From the NCBI GenBank assembly GCA_900763965.1, contig CAAFMG010000163.1:1-34606 (forward strand): 34,606 bases of DNA, read 5' to 3'. The position numbers and the translations under genes are program-made. Within the stretch, counting starts at the first letter, position 1; each line of letters starts with the position of its first letter. The notes beneath the pieces are model-generated. The model saw only the letters and a program-made list of their open reading frames with translations, was not told the origin of the DNA and made no database searches. The stretch is from an uncultured Oscillospiraceae bacterium (GTDB taxonomy: Bacteria > Bacillota > Clostridia > Oscillospirales > Oscillospiraceae). Of the stretch, positions 7,549-17,257 are shown piece by piece.

Positions 7549-10500
7549 GTGGTTTATCGCGTATTTGTAGAAAAGAAAGAGGGCCTTGCCAACGAGGCCA
7601 TGGGTCTTCTGAACGAGGCAAAGCACCTTCTGGGCATGGATAATCTTCAGGCTCTGCGGCTGTTCAACCGCTATGATGCCGAGAAGATCAGCCGGGAGCT
7701 GTTTGATGCTTCCGTCCGCACCGTTTTCTCCGAGCCCCAGCTGGACAATGTCTATGACAGCCTCCAGCTGCCCGGCGCTTATGTGTTCGCCGTGGAGGCT
7801 CTGCCCGGTCAGTTTGATATGCGGGCCGACTCCGCCGCCCAGTGCATCCAGATCATCTCCCAGGGGGAGCGCCCTCTGATCCGCACCGCCAAGGTCTATG
7901 CCCTGTACGGTGATCTGACCCCGGAGCAGATCCGGGAATTCAAGAAGTATGTCATTAACCCTGTGGAGTGCCGGGAAGCGGCTCTGGAGATCCCTGAGAC
8001 TCTGGCCATTGCCTATGACATCCCCACAGAGGTTGCCACCCTCACCGGCTTTACCAAGCTGGATCGGGCCGGTCTGGATGCCTTCATCCGCCGGTACGGC
8101 CTTGCCATGGATCTGGATGACATCACCTTCTGCCAGTCCTACTTTGTAAAGGAAGATCGGGATCCCACCATCACCGAGATCCGCATGATCGACACCTACT
8201 GGTCTGACCACTGCCGCCACACCACCTTCGGCACGGTGATCGACAGTGTCACCTTCTGCGATCCCCTGCTGCAAAAGACCTATGATGAGTACATTGCCAC
8301 CCGCTGCGCCCTGGGCAGAGAGCATAAGCCCATCTGCCTGATGGATCTGGCCACCGTGGCCGTCCGTCACCTGAAGGCCGCCGGAAAGCTCAGCAAGCTG
8401 GATGAGTCCGAGGAGATCAACGCCTGCACCGTGAAGATCAATGTCACCGTGGACGGCGTTACCGAGCCCTGGCTGCTGCTGTTTAAGAACGAAACCCACA
8501 ACCATCCCACCGAGATCGAGCCCTTTGGCGGTGCTGCCACCTGTATTGGCGGTGCCATCCGGGATCCCCTGTCCGGCAGAAGCTATGTCTACGGCGCCAT
8601 GCGTGTCACCGGCGCTGCCGATCCCCTCAAGAGCGTAGCCGAGACCATCCCCGGTAAGCTGCCCCAGCGGAAGATCGTCACCGGTGCCGCCGCAGGCTAC
8701 TCCTCCTACGGCAACCAGATCGGTCTGGCCACCGGCATTGTGGATGAAATCTACCATCCCGGCTATGCTGCCAAGCGCATGGAGATCGGCGCAGTCATCG
8801 CCGCCGCCCCTGCGGAAAATGTCCGCCGGGAGCGCCCCAACCCCGGTGATGTGGTGATCCTGCTGGGCGGCAACACCGGCCGTGACGGCATCGGCGGTGC
8901 CACCGGCTCCTCCAAGGCCCACACCGAGCAGTCCGTGGAAACCTGCGGCTCCGAGGTTCAGAAGGGCAACGCCCCTGAGGAGCGGAAACTCCAGCGGCTG
9001 TTCCGCAACGCCGAGGCCTCCCGCCTCATCAAGCGCTGCAACGACTTTGGCGCAGGCGGTGTCTCCGTTGCCATCGGTGAGCTGGCTGACGGCCTGGTGA
9101 TCGAGCTGGACAAGGTCCCCAAGAAGTACGAGGGTCTGGACGGCACGGAGCTGGCCATCTCCGAATCCCAGGAGCGTATGGCTGTTGTGGTGGAGCCCGG
9201 CGATGTGGCCCGGTTCCTGGAGCTGGCCGGTACCGAGAACCTGAACGCCGTTCCCGTTGCCACCGTCACCGAGGAGGCCCGCCTGGTGATGCACTGGAAT
9301 GGCAAGACCATCTGTGACATCAGCCGGGAATTCCTGAATTCCAACGGCGCAGACAAGCACATCACCGTGTCCCCTGCCGCCCCCGAATGCTACAAAAAGA
9401 CCGTCACCGGCGATTTTGCCCAGAACTTCATGGCAGTTGCCACCGACCTGAACACCTGCTCCAAGCGGGGCCTGTCTGAGCGGTTCGACTCCACCATCGG
9501 CGCCGGAACCGTGCTGATGCCCTTCGGCGGCAAGTACCAGCTGACCCCTGTCCAGGCCATGGTGCAGAAGGTCTCCGTGGAGAAGAAGCACACCGATGAC
9601 TGCTCCTTCATGTCCTTCGGCTACAACCCCTTCATCACCGAAAAGAGCCCCTATCACGGCGCTTATCTGGCTGTGGTGGAATCCGTGTGTAAGCTGATCG
9701 CCTCCGGCGCTTCCTTTGAAGATACCTACCTGACCTTCCAGGAATACTTTGAGAAGCTGGGCAAGGATCCCCAGCGCTGGGGCAAGCCTCTGGCTGCTCT
9801 GCTGGGTGCCTTCAAGGCACAGATGAACCTGGGCATTGCCTCCATCGGCGGCAAGGACTCCATGTCCGGCTCCTTTGAGAAGCTGGATGTGCCCCCCACT
9901 CTGGTTTCCTTCGCCGTGACCACCGGCAAGACCCAGGAGGTTGTCTCCCCGGATCTGAAGGCCGCCGGTCATACCCTGTGCCTGCTGGAGACTGCCTATG
10001 ATGAAAATCACCTGCCGGATACCGCTTCCCTGCTTGCCAACTTTGAGACCGTCACCGCCCTGCTGCGTTCCGGCAAGGCCGTGGCCTGCTACACCCCCGG
10101 CATGGGCGGCGTGGCAGAGGCACTGATGAAGATGGGCTTCGGCAACGGTCTGGGTGTTGCCATTGACGATAACGTGTCCATGGATACCCTGTTCGGCTAC
10201 ACCTACGGCGGCTTCGTTCTGGAAATGGCCGAGGGTACTGTGGGTCAGGTTCTGGGTGTCACCACCGCCGACGGCAGCTTCCGTTACCATGGTCAGGTGC
10301 TGTCCCAGAAGGATGTACTGAAGGCTTACGAAGACAAGCTGGAAAGTGTCTACACCTGCAATATCCCCACCGCACAGCAGAACATGGAGACCTTCTCCTA
10401 CGAAACCAAGGAGCGGAAGGCTCCCGCAGTTTCCGTGGCAAAGCCCAAGGTTCTGATCCCCGCCTTCCCCGGCACCAACTGCGAGTTTGACTCTGCCAAG

Positions 10501-11238
10501 GCTGTCCGGGATGCCGGTGCCGAGCCGGAGATCATCGTCATCAACAACCTGTCCGCTGACGGCATTGCCAGAAGCGTGGACTACTTCGCCCAGCAGGTGC
10601 GTTCTTCTCAGATGATCTTCATCCCCGGCGGCTTCTCCGGCGGTGACGAGCCTGACGGCTCCGCAAAGTTCATCACTGCCTTCTTCCGCAATGGGGCGGT
10701 GAAGGAAGCGGTCACCCAGCTGCTGGATGACCGGGACGGCCTGATGTGCGGTATCTGCAACGGCTTCCAGGCCCTGGTGAAGCTGGGTCTGGTACCCTAC
10801 GGCAAGATCATCGACACCGATGAGACCTGCCCCACCCTGACCTACAACACCATTGCACGGCACCAGAGCCGGATCGTCCGCACCCGGATTGCCTCCACCA
10901 AGTCCCCTTGGCTGAGCCTGATGAACGTGGGCGACATTGTGAGTGTCCCCATCTCCCATGGCGAGGGCAAGTTCCTGGCCTCCGAGGAGCTGATCCGTCA
11001 GCTGGCTGCCAACGGTCAGATCGCCACCCAGTATGTGGATCTGGAGGGCAATGCCACCGCAGATGTTCACTTCAACCCCAACGGCTCCCTGTACGCCATT
11101 GAAGGCATCACCTCTCCCGATGGCCGTGTCATCGGCAAGATGGGCCACAGCGAGCGTATCGGCAAGGGCCTTTATAAGAACGTCCCCGGTGAATACGACA
11201 TCCAGATGTTCAAGGCCGCCGTCAAGTATTTCAAGTAA
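7549..11238 (+). CDS. purL: phosphoribosylformylglycinamidine synthase, single-chain (FGAM synthase)
   Basis: PurL converts FGAR to FGAM with ATP and glutamine. This is the long single-chain Clostridium/Lactobacillus-style form (1229 residues) with synthetase and glutaminase on one chain, so no separate PurQ or PurS is needed. The GTG start follows CAGGAGGA (7535-7542). The synthetase part contains ETHNHPTEIEPFGGAATC (HNH at 317-319) and SYVYGAMRVTGA. The C-terminal class I amidotransferase domain starts near KVLIPAFPGTNCEFD. It holds the nucleophile in MCGICNGFQ (C1070) and, in MGHSERIG, the His/Glu pair H1200 and E1202. This glutaminase therefore looks intact, unlike that of the PurF-like protein. 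Confidence 0.97.
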   Translation: MVYRVFVEKKEGLANEAMGLLNEAKHLLGMDNLQALRLFNRYDAEKISRELFDASVRTVFSEPQLDNVYDSLQLPGAYVFAVEALPGQFDMRADSAAQCIQIISQGERPLIRTAKVYALYGDLTPEQIREFKKYVINPVECREAALEIPETLAIAYDIPTEVATLTGFTKLDRAGLDAFIRRYGLAMDLDDITFCQSYFVKEDRDPTITEIRMIDTYWSDHCRHTTFGTVIDSVTFCDPLLQKTYDEYIATRCALGREHKPICLMDLATVAVRHLKAAGKLSKLDESEEINACTVKINVTVDGVTEPWLLLFKNETHNHPTEIEPFGGAATCIGGAIRDPLSGRSYVYGAMRVTGAADPLKSVAETIPGKLPQRKIVTGAAAGYSSYGNQIGLATGIVDEIYHPGYAAKRMEIGAVIAAAPAENVRRERPNPGDVVILLGGNTGRDGIGGATGSSKAHTEQSVETCGSEVQKGNAPEERKLQRLFRNAEASRLIKRCNDFGAGGVSVAIGELADGLVIELDKVPKKYEGLDGTELAISESQERMAVVVEPGDVARFLELAGTENLNAVPVATVTEEARLVMHWNGKTICDISREFLNSNGADKHITVSPAAPECYKKTVTGDFAQNFMAVATDLNTCSKRGLSERFDSTIGAGTVLMPFGGKYQLTPVQAMVQKVSVEKKHTDDCSFMSFGYNPFITEKSPYHGAYLAVVESVCKLIASGASFEDTYLTFQEYFEKLGKDPQRWGKPLAALLGAFKAQMNLGIASIGGKDSMSGSFEKLDVPPTLVSFAVTTGKTQEVVSPDLKAAGHTLCLLETAYDENHLPDTASLLANFETVTALLRSGKAVACYTPGMGGVAEALMKMGFGNGLGVAIDDNVSMDTLFGYTYGGFVLEMAEGTVGQVLGVTTADGSFRYHGQVLSQKDVLKAYEDKLESVYTCNIPTAQQNMETFSYETKERKAPAVSVAKPKVLIPAFPGTNCEFDSAKAVRDAGAEPEIIVINNLSADGIARSVDYFAQQVRSSQMIFIPGGFSGGDEPDGSAKFITAFFRNGAVKEAVTQLLDDRDGLMCGICNGFQALVKLGLVPYGKIIDTDETCPTLTYNTIARHQSRIVRTRIASTKSPWLSLMNVGDIVSVPISHGEGKFLASEELIRQLAANGQIATQYVDLEGNATADVHFNPNGSLYAIEGITSPDGRVIGKMGHSERIGKGLYKNVPGEYDIQMFKAAVKYFK

Positions 11239-11258
11239 ATCCCCATAAAACCAACAAA

Positions 11259-11290
11259 TCGGGCGTACTGCATTTTCGCAGTACGCCCGA
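11259..11290. terminator. bidirectional hairpin between convergent purL and the amylase gene
   Basis: TCGGGCGTACTGC (11259-11271) and GCAGTACGCCCGA (11278-11290) form a perfect 13-bp stem with a 6-nt loop. It sits 20 nt past the purL stop and 23 nt past the end of the facing amylase gene. The T-rich tail (TTTGTTGGTTTT) is on the - strand side, so it is best for the amylase transcript. The + side lacks a good T-run. Confidence 0.75.
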
Positions 11291-11313
11291 AAACATGATT
11301 GATACGCAGAATT

Positions 11314-13155
11314 CTACTCCACTACCAGACAGAAGCCCTTGGGAGCCAGGGAAAGCCAGTCGGGGGCCAGGATTTGCAGGTTGCAGCCAAAGACCACATT
11401 GCCCGCAGGAATGTCCCAGGGATCGCTGTTTCGGTTTACATAAACCTTTACCGTCTTTCCCTGATAGGTTCTGGTGTAGCCCAGATGCCGATCCTCGGCG
11501 GTGAAGAACTGGATGTCTCCCAGCCGGAGGGCCTCCTGCTCCTTGCGGAGCCTGCCCAGGCGGCTGAAATAGGTCACCAGCTCCCGGTCTTCATGACCCC
11601 AGGGATAGGTGCGGCGGTTGAAGGGATCCTTGTAGCCCTCCATCAGCGCCTCATCGCCATAGTACAGGCTGGGGCTGCCGGGAAGGGTGTATTGCAGGAA
11701 GGCCGCCATCATCAGCCGTCTGCGGGCCGTCTCCAGATTGGTTCGGGACAGGCGGCGCTTGGCCTTTTCTGCCCGGCTGCCGTCAAAATCGTCCACCAGG
11801 GCGGTGAGGATCCGGGGGGTGTCATGGGTTCCCAGCAGATTCATGTTGCACAGCACCACCTCCGGCGGATAGTTCTCCGCCACGGACAGAACCGCTTCCT
11901 TCAAATTGCTGCCGCTGTCAGAGCCCCGCATAAAGTTCAGGATTGCCGTGCGGAAGGGGTAATTCATCACGCTGTCCAGCTCGGCATTGGTAAAGTAGGT
12001 GCGGCGCTGATCATAGGCGATTTTGTTGGAAGCATCCTCCCACACCTCCCCCAGCACCAGGGCATCGGGCTTTACTTCCTTCACCCGGTCGTACAGCAGC
12101 TTGACGAATTCATCCGGCAGCTCATCCGCCACGTCCAGCCGGAAGCCGTCCGCCCCCAGCCGCAGCCAGTGGGCCACCACGCTGTCCTCGTCGGTGATGA
12201 TGTAGCGGACAAAGTCCGGATCCATCTTGTTTACGGTGGGCAGGGTGTCAAAATTCCACCAGGCCCGGTAGCTGTCCGGCCATGCGTAGAAGGTATACCA
12301 TCCGGAATACCTGGATTCCCGGCTCTGGTAGGCACCCAGATCATCAAAGGCCCCATCCCGGTTGAAATAGCGACTGTTGGAACCGGTGTGGGAATAGACC
12401 CCGTCCAGGATCACCCGGATCCCCAGCTTGTGAGCCTGACGGCACAGCTGGGAAAATTCCTCCTGGGTTCCCAGCATAGGGTCAGGAACCTTGTAATCGC
12501 CGGTATCATAGCGGTGGCTGGAAAAAGCCATGCTGATGGGGTTCAGATACAAAACGGTTGCCCCAAGGGAGGCAATGTAGGGCAGCTTCTCGGTGATGCC
12601 CCGGAAGTTGCCGCCGAAGAAGTCATTGTTGAGGACCCGGCCGTCTCTGGTTGGCCGCCAACCCACCTCCTCATCCCAGCAGGAATGCACCGTATAGGGC
12701 TTCAGCTTGCCGGTAAGGTCGCACTCCCCGGATTTATAGAACCGATCCGGGAACACCTGATAGATCAGAGCGCCCTTAGCCCAATCCGGGGTGTGAAAGT
12801 CGGCAGGCACACAGCTGACCTGCCACAGATCCCCGGCTTCCATATTGGTATCCTCCCCCTGCTTGAACAGGCGGAAGCAGCCCTCCCGGGTACACACCCG
12901 AAAAAAGTAAAAATACAGCCCCGGCGTGGAGATGGTAAACTCCCCCCGGAAAATAACATAGGCCCCTTTGGTGGTTTCCTTTTCCATCTTCACCACCTGG
13001 GCAGCGGACATATCCTCATGGAGCAGCTCACAGGCCACATAATCCGCCTGGACGGGAATGGGGACGTGAATGTGCAGCGTACAGGTCTGTTCCGGCAGCA
13101 GCGTTCCGAAGGGGGTCTTGAACCGGCTCTCCCGGCTGTTGTACAGGATTCGCAT
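11314..13155 (-). CDS. GH13 alpha-glucan hydrolase (neopullulanase / maltogenic amylase-like), intracellular
   Basis: A family GH13 enzyme that should cleave alpha-1,4 (possibly also alpha-1,6) links in maltodextrins or cyclodextrins. The 613-residue protein has an N-terminal beta domain of about 120 residues, typical of the neopullulanase/cyclomaltodextrinase group (GH13_20-like). Its barrel starts at KGALIYQVFPDRFY (128-141). The conserved regions are DGVYSHTG (251-258), GFRLDVADE with nucleophile D341, GEVWED with acid/base E370, and LLGTHDTPR with H444 and D445. There is no signal peptide, so it should act on imported oligosaccharides. AAAGGAGAG precedes the ATG. It is a single-gene unit unrelated to the nucleotide genes around it. 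Exact specificity cannot be read from the sequence. Confidence 0.88.
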   Translation of the reverse strand: MRILYNSRESRFKTPFGTLLPEQTCTLHIHVPIPVQADYVACELLHEDMSAAQVVKMEKETTKGAYVIFRGEFTISTPGLYFYFFRVCTREGCFRLFKQGEDTNMEAGDLWQVSCVPADFHTPDWAKGALIYQVFPDRFYKSGECDLTGKLKPYTVHSCWDEEVGWRPTRDGRVLNNDFFGGNFRGITEKLPYIASLGATVLYLNPISMAFSSHRYDTGDYKVPDPMLGTQEEFSQLCRQAHKLGIRVILDGVYSHTGSNSRYFNRDGAFDDLGAYQSRESRYSGWYTFYAWPDSYRAWWNFDTLPTVNKMDPDFVRYIITDEDSVVAHWLRLGADGFRLDVADELPDEFVKLLYDRVKEVKPDALVLGEVWEDASNKIAYDQRRTYFTNAELDSVMNYPFRTAILNFMRGSDSGSNLKEAVLSVAENYPPEVVLCNMNLLGTHDTPRILTALVDDFDGSRAEKAKRRLSRTNLETARRRLMMAAFLQYTLPGSPSLYYGDEALMEGYKDPFNRRTYPWGHEDRELVTYFSRLGRLRKEQEALRLGDIQFFTAEDRHLGYTRTYQGKTVKVYVNRNSDPWDIPAGNVVFGCNLQILAPDWLSLAPKGFCLVVE

Positions 13156-13193
13156 GGATACTCTCCTTTATGATGGGGGATTTATCGGTTATT

Positions 13194-13199
13194 ATTATA
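13194..13199 (-). promoter_or_regulatory. candidate -10 element of the amylase gene
   Basis: On the - strand TATAAT (13199 to 13194) lies 38 nt upstream of the amylase ATG. No good -35 hexamer sits 17 nt further upstream, so the promoter is only tentative or needs an activator. Confidence 0.35.
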
Positions 13200-13220
13200 T
13201 ATGATTATCCACCAAAAGGG

Positions 13221-13259
13221 AAGAGAAAAATACCGCAGATTCCAAAAATCTGCGGTATT
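13221..13259 (-). terminator. Rho-independent terminator of the nucleoside ABC transporter operon
   Basis: On the - strand AATACCGCAGAT (13259-13248) pairs perfectly over 12 bp with ATCTGCGGTATT (13240-13229) around a 7-nt loop, then runs into TTTTTCTCTT. It lies about 116 nt past the stop of the second permease gene. The stretch 13260-13375 between them shows nothing I can assign. Confidence 0.85.
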
Positions 13260-13375
13260 ATTTCACGTATTCACGCCCCTTGGGATGTGGTAATTCCTCT
13301 GGCATACACATATTCGTGGGCAGCACCCCACAATTCGGCAAGAGGTCTCAGTAAGAGGTCCTGCCCCAGGGAAAA

Positions 13376-14320
13376 CTATCTGCTTCCCTTGTCGTAGGGG
13401 ATGCCCTCTGCCTTGGGAGCCCGGGACTTCTTGGAGGTGAAGGCCAGAACCACCAGGGAGATGATGTAGGGCAGCATATTGTACACAACGCTGGGGATGT
13501 TCAGCGCCATCATAAAGCCCAGGCCGGAATACACATTGCCCAGGGCCCGGAAGAAGCCAAAGAGCAGGGCCGCCAGAGCGATCCGCAGAGGATGCCATGC
13601 GCCGAAGATCATAACCGCCAGCGCCAGGAAGCCGAAGCCGGCCACGCCGTTTTCAAATTTCCACAGGCTGACACCGGCGGTGATGTACACGATGCCGCCC
13701 AGGCCGCCCAGCAGGCCGGAGATCAGCACACCGGCATAGCGCATTTTGTAGACATTGATACCCACGGAGTCCGCCGCCTGGGGATGCTCGCCGCAGGCCC
13801 GCAGACGAAGGCCGAACCGGGTTTTGTACAGCGCCACATAGGAAACTACCAGGCAGATCACTGCCAGCAGCATAAACCAGTTGAATTCAAAGCTGCCCAT
13901 GCGGATGATGAACAGATCCTTTGCCTGGGTATAGACAATGTCGGAGGACACGTCGTTGCCGCCGGAAGCGGCGGTATTCATGGCCTTGACGGCCACGGTG
14001 GCACCGGCGGTGGCCAGCATGTTCATAGCCGTACCGGTGATGGTCTGGTCGGCCTTAAACCGAATGGCAGCCACTGCCAGCAGCAGGGAGAACAGCAAAC
14101 CGAACAGGGCGCTGGCCAGAACTGTCAGGCTGACCATGGCAAAGGCACCTACGGAGACGGGCAGGAACTTCATCACCAGTGCGCCGCCCAGATCGCCGAT
14201 GACCATGATGCCCTCCAAACCGATGTTGATGACACCGCTGCGCTCTGCAAAACAGCCGCCCAGGGCCACCAGCATCAGAACAGAGGCGAAAATCAGGGTA
14301 TATTGCATTAGAAGGATCAT
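13376..14320 (-). CDS. nucleoside ABC transporter permease 2 (BmpA/NupQ family)
   Basis: The second membrane subunit of a BMP-type nucleoside importer. The 314-residue protein is highly hydrophobic and carries the permease signature CFAERSGVINIGLEGIMVIG (about residues 23-42). It also has FKADQTITGTAMNMLA and the cytoplasmic ATPase-docking stretch RFGLRLRACGEHPQAADSVGI, as in RbsC/NupQ-like permeases. Its ATG overlaps the stop of the first permease by 4 nt, so the two are co-translated. A good terminator follows. The substrate is inferred to be nucleosides from the family and from the salvage operon nearby. Confidence 0.92.
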   Translation of the reverse strand: MILLMQYTLIFASVLMLVALGGCFAERSGVINIGLEGIMVIGDLGGALVMKFLPVSVGAFAMVSLTVLASALFGLLFSLLLAVAAIRFKADQTITGTAMNMLATAGATVAVKAMNTAASGGNDVSSDIVYTQAKDLFIIRMGSFEFNWFMLLAVICLVVSYVALYKTRFGLRLRACGEHPQAADSVGINVYKMRYAGVLISGLLGGLGGIVYITAGVSLWKFENGVAGFGFLALAVMIFGAWHPLRIALAALLFGFFRALGNVYSGLGFMMALNIPSVVYNMLPYIISLVVLAFTSKKSRAPKAEGIPYDKGSR

Positions 14321-15456
14321 TTGCCCTCGCCTCCTTCCTTGGTCGCGGCAGCCAGAGCTGCCTTCTTTTCGTCATTTACCCGGATGCGGTCCTGAAGGAA
14401 CAGCTTGAAGAAGGCCACAAAGGCACACAGGTAGATAATCAGGCTGGAAATCAGGCTGGAGATCTGAGAGCAGTAGACCTGCAGATCCACATTGCCGCCG
14501 CCGGTGGTGATATACTGGATGAAAAATGCGGAGAGAATGGAGCCGATGGGGCTCAGGCCGCCCAGGAAGGCCACGGCGATGCCGTTGAAGCCCATGCCGG
14601 GAACGGAGGAAATGGTGGTCTCCCAGTCCTCGATGCCGGTCAGGAACAGCAGACCTGCGCCCATACCGGCCAGAGCACCGGCGATCATCATGGTATTGAT
14701 GATGTTCCGGTTTTCCTTCATACCGGCGTACCGGGCAGCGTTGTAGTTGTTGCCGGTGGCCTTCAGCTCATAGCCGAATTTGGTCTTGTTCAGAACGACC
14801 CACACCAGGATCGCCATAATCACTGCCAGGGGAATGGCAATGGTGACACTCTTTTCATTGTTGAAGAAGGTGTCCAGACCCATCCGGGGCAGCAGTGCAG
14901 AGGGGTTGGTACCCTGCAGGGACTTGGTGTAGGGGCTGGTGGGATTCTTCACCGTGCCCAGGATCAGGTTCGTCAGGTACAGGGTGATCCAGTTGAGCAT
15001 GATACCGGAAATGACCACATTCACATTGCACTTGGTTTTCAGGATGCCGCAGACCGCACCCAGCAGGGCTGCCGCCGCCATGCCGATGAGCAGGCAGGGA
15101 AGCCAGGGCAGGTTCCAGGCCAGGGCGGCATACAGGCAGCCGCAGGCACCTGCCACATACTGACCGGCCACGCCGATGTTGAACATGCCCACCTTATAGG
15201 CAAACAGCACGGAAAGGGCGCACATCAGCAGCGGGACGGTTCGTGCCAGGGTCTGGCCGAAATACTTGAGCATCAGCCGTCCGGGGTAGTTAAAGAAGCT
15301 CTTCATCACAGCGGTGATGGCTTTCCAGGCACCGCTGGGCTCGATGATCAGCAGGGCCAGATAGCCCGCCAGCAGACCGCCCAGGATACAGGCCAGCGAG
15401 GCCAGCAGGGTCTGAAAGCTCTCAGAGCGGATCAGGGATTTTTTCTCGTTTTTCAC
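14317..15456 (-). CDS. nucleoside ABC transporter permease 1 (NupP family)
   Basis: The first membrane subunit of the importer. The 379 residues contain about eight to ten hydrophobic segments and the permease marks KVGMFNIGVAGQYVAGA and FGYELKATGNNYNAARYAGM (the ATPase-contact loop). They also include NGIAVAFLGGLSPIG, which is usual for the YufP/NupP group. The start is GTG, overlapping the ATPase stop by 4 nt (GTGA), with AAGGAGG upstream. The C terminus is charged and cytoplasmic. Confidence 0.92.
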   Translation of the reverse strand: MKNEKKSLIRSESFQTLLASLACILGGLLAGYLALLIIEPSGAWKAITAVMKSFFNYPGRLMLKYFGQTLARTVPLLMCALSVLFAYKVGMFNIGVAGQYVAGACGCLYAALAWNLPWLPCLLIGMAAAALLGAVCGILKTKCNVNVVISGIMLNWITLYLTNLILGTVKNPTSPYTKSLQGTNPSALLPRMGLDTFFNNEKSVTIAIPLAVIMAILVWVVLNKTKFGYELKATGNNYNAARYAGMKENRNIINTMMIAGALAGMGAGLLFLTGIEDWETTISSVPGMGFNGIAVAFLGGLSPIGSILSAFFIQYITTGGGNVDLQVYCSQISSLISSLIIYLCAFVAFFKLFLQDRIRVNDEKKAALAAATKEGGEGK

Positions 15457-16991
15457 TGCTTAACCTCCTTCTTTGCGCCTGCCATATAAAGGCCAAGCTC
15501 TTCCACGGTGGTGGTCTTGGGATCCAGCTGACCCACGATCTCGCCCTCATACATCACAAGGATCCGGTCGGAGACCGTCATCACCTCGTCCAGCTCCAGA
15601 GATACCAGTAGCACCGCCTTACCCGCATCCCGCTGGGCAACGATCTGCTTGTGGATATACTCAATGGCACCCACGTCCAGACCGCGGGTGGGCTGGACGG
15701 CAATGAGCAGCTGGGGATCCTTGTCGATCTCCCGGGCAATGATGGCCTTCTGCTGGTTGCCGCCGGACATGGAACGGGCAATGGTAATGGGGCCCTGACC
15801 GCTGCGGATGTCATACTGCTCAATCAGCCGCTGGGCATAGGTGCGGATGTTCTTGCGCCGCAGGAAGCCCGCCTTGTTGGTGAATTCCGGCTGGAAGTAC
15901 CGCTGCAAAATCAGGTTGTCCTCCAGGGTGTAGTCCAGCACCAGACCGTGCTTGTGGCGATCCTCCGGAATGTGGCTCATGCCCATCAGGGAGCGCTTGC
16001 GGATGGGGGCATGGGTGATATCCCTGCCCAGCATGGTCACGGTGCCCCCGGTCACCGGCTCCAGACCGGAAATGCCGAAGACCAGCTCGCTCTGACCGTT
16101 GCCGTCAATACCGGCGATACACACAATCTCCCCGGCGTGAACCCGGAAGGAAACGTTCTTCACGGCGTTGTTCTTATGTACCTTGGAGGCCACCGTCAGG
16201 TTCTGCACATCCAGCACCACATCGGTCGGATGGGCAGGTGCCTTCTGAACGGCAAACTCCACATCACGGCCCACCATCATCCGGGACAGCTCGGCCTTGG
16301 TGGTGCTGGGGATCTCCACGGTGCCGATGTACTTGCCCTTGCGCAGGACGGAGCAGCGGTCGGCCACCTCCATGATCTCATTGAGCTTGTGGGAAATGAA
16401 GAGGATGGACTTGCCCTCGGCAGCCAGATTCTTCATGATCTGCAAAAGCTCCTCGATCTCCTGCGGGGTCAGCACGGCGGTGGGCTCGTCAAAGATCAGG
16501 ATCTCATTGTCCCGGTAGAGCATCTTCAGAATCTCGGTACGCTGCTGCATACCCACGGAGATATCCTCAATGATGGCATCCGGGTTGACCTGCAGGCCGT
16601 ACTGCTCCGACAGGGCCATGACCTTCCGGCGGGCCTGATCCCGCTGCAAAAAGCCGTTTTTGGTGTCCTCCACGCCCAGAATAATGTTATCCAGGACGGA
16701 GAAGCACTCCACCAGCTTAAAGTGCTGGTGCACCATGCCGATGCCCAGGGCATTGGCATCGTTGGGGTTGTTAATGGCCACCTCCACGCCGTCTTTGCGG
16801 ATCACGCCCTCCTCTGCCTGGTACAGGCCGAACAGCACGCTCATCAGCGTGGATTTGCCTGCACCGTTTTCGCCCAGCAGTGCGTGAATCTCACCTTTTT
16901 TCAGCTGAAGTGTGACATTGTCATTGGCAATGATTCCGGGAAACCGTTTGGTTATATTCACCATCTCAATTGCGTAGGGTGTTTCTTGCAA
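15453..16991 (-). CDS. nucleoside ABC transporter ATP-binding protein, two ABC domains (NupO family)
   Basis: The energy-coupling subunit, a fused double ABC ATPase like RbsA/NupO. I place the start at the TTG at 16991 (MQETPYAIEMVNITKRFPG), preceded by AAGGAGG with 8-nt spacing. This gives 512 residues, the family norm; the frame stays open further upstream but only through promoter sequence. Domain 1 has Walker A GENGAGKST (40-48), SVGMQQRTEILK and Walker B ILIFDEPTAVL. Domain 2 has the degenerate GIDGNGQSEL typical of this group, the SGGNQQK signature and VQPTRGLDVGA. The gene has its own promoter and leads a three-gene operon. The matching binding protein, bmpA, lies about 5 kb away. Confidence 0.93.
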   Translation of the reverse strand: MQETPYAIEMVNITKRFPGIIANDNVTLQLKKGEIHALLGENGAGKSTLMSVLFGLYQAEEGVIRKDGVEVAINNPNDANALGIGMVHQHFKLVECFSVLDNIILGVEDTKNGFLQRDQARRKVMALSEQYGLQVNPDAIIEDISVGMQQRTEILKMLYRDNEILIFDEPTAVLTPQEIEELLQIMKNLAAEGKSILFISHKLNEIMEVADRCSVLRKGKYIGTVEIPSTTKAELSRMMVGRDVEFAVQKAPAHPTDVVLDVQNLTVASKVHKNNAVKNVSFRVHAGEIVCIAGIDGNGQSELVFGISGLEPVTGGTVTMLGRDITHAPIRKRSLMGMSHIPEDRHKHGLVLDYTLEDNLILQRYFQPEFTNKAGFLRRKNIRTYAQRLIEQYDIRSGQGPITIARSMSGGNQQKAIIAREIDKDPQLLIAVQPTRGLDVGAIEYIHKQIVAQRDAGKAVLLVSLELDEVMTVSDRILVMYEGEIVGQLDPKTTTVEELGLYMAGAKKEVKQ

Positions 16992-17066
16992 TCCAATTAC
17001 CTCCTTCTCCGTTCCGATCACCGGCAAAGAATCTGCCGATTTGCGTAAAACGATACGTACGCTGTT

Positions 17067-17095
17067 ATTATACACAATCTCCACAGAAATTTCAA
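17067..17095 (-). promoter_or_regulatory. promoter of the nucleoside transporter operon
   Basis: On the - strand TTGAAA (17095-17090), a 17-nt spacer and TATAAT (17072-17067) form a near-consensus sigma-A promoter 75 nt upstream of the ATPase start. Just downstream lies the inverted repeat GCGTA-N10-TACGC (17043-17062), which could be an operator. The remainder of the gap to 17257 shows only GC-rich and T-rich sequence with no clear element. Confidence 0.8.
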
Positions 17096-17257
17096 ATAAA
17101 ATCGTGAGGAAATTGTGATTTTTTCGCACGATCCCGTCGGGAGACCAGAAGGGTTTTATGACCGTTTTCCCATGCGAAAATCCGCCGCTCCCACCTTTTC
17201 GGGATGGCCGGGGGGCGGGGGCAGAAACCGGGTGCAGTAAAAATTTTGAAATCAGGC

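Noticed and set aside
7438..11148. Very long antisense open frames (for example 1236 codons opposite purL, 880 codons opposite purM-purH)
   Set aside because: They mirror strong real genes with GC-rich third positions, their translations are low-complexity Gly/Val/His-rich without motifs, and they lack good ribosome binding sites.
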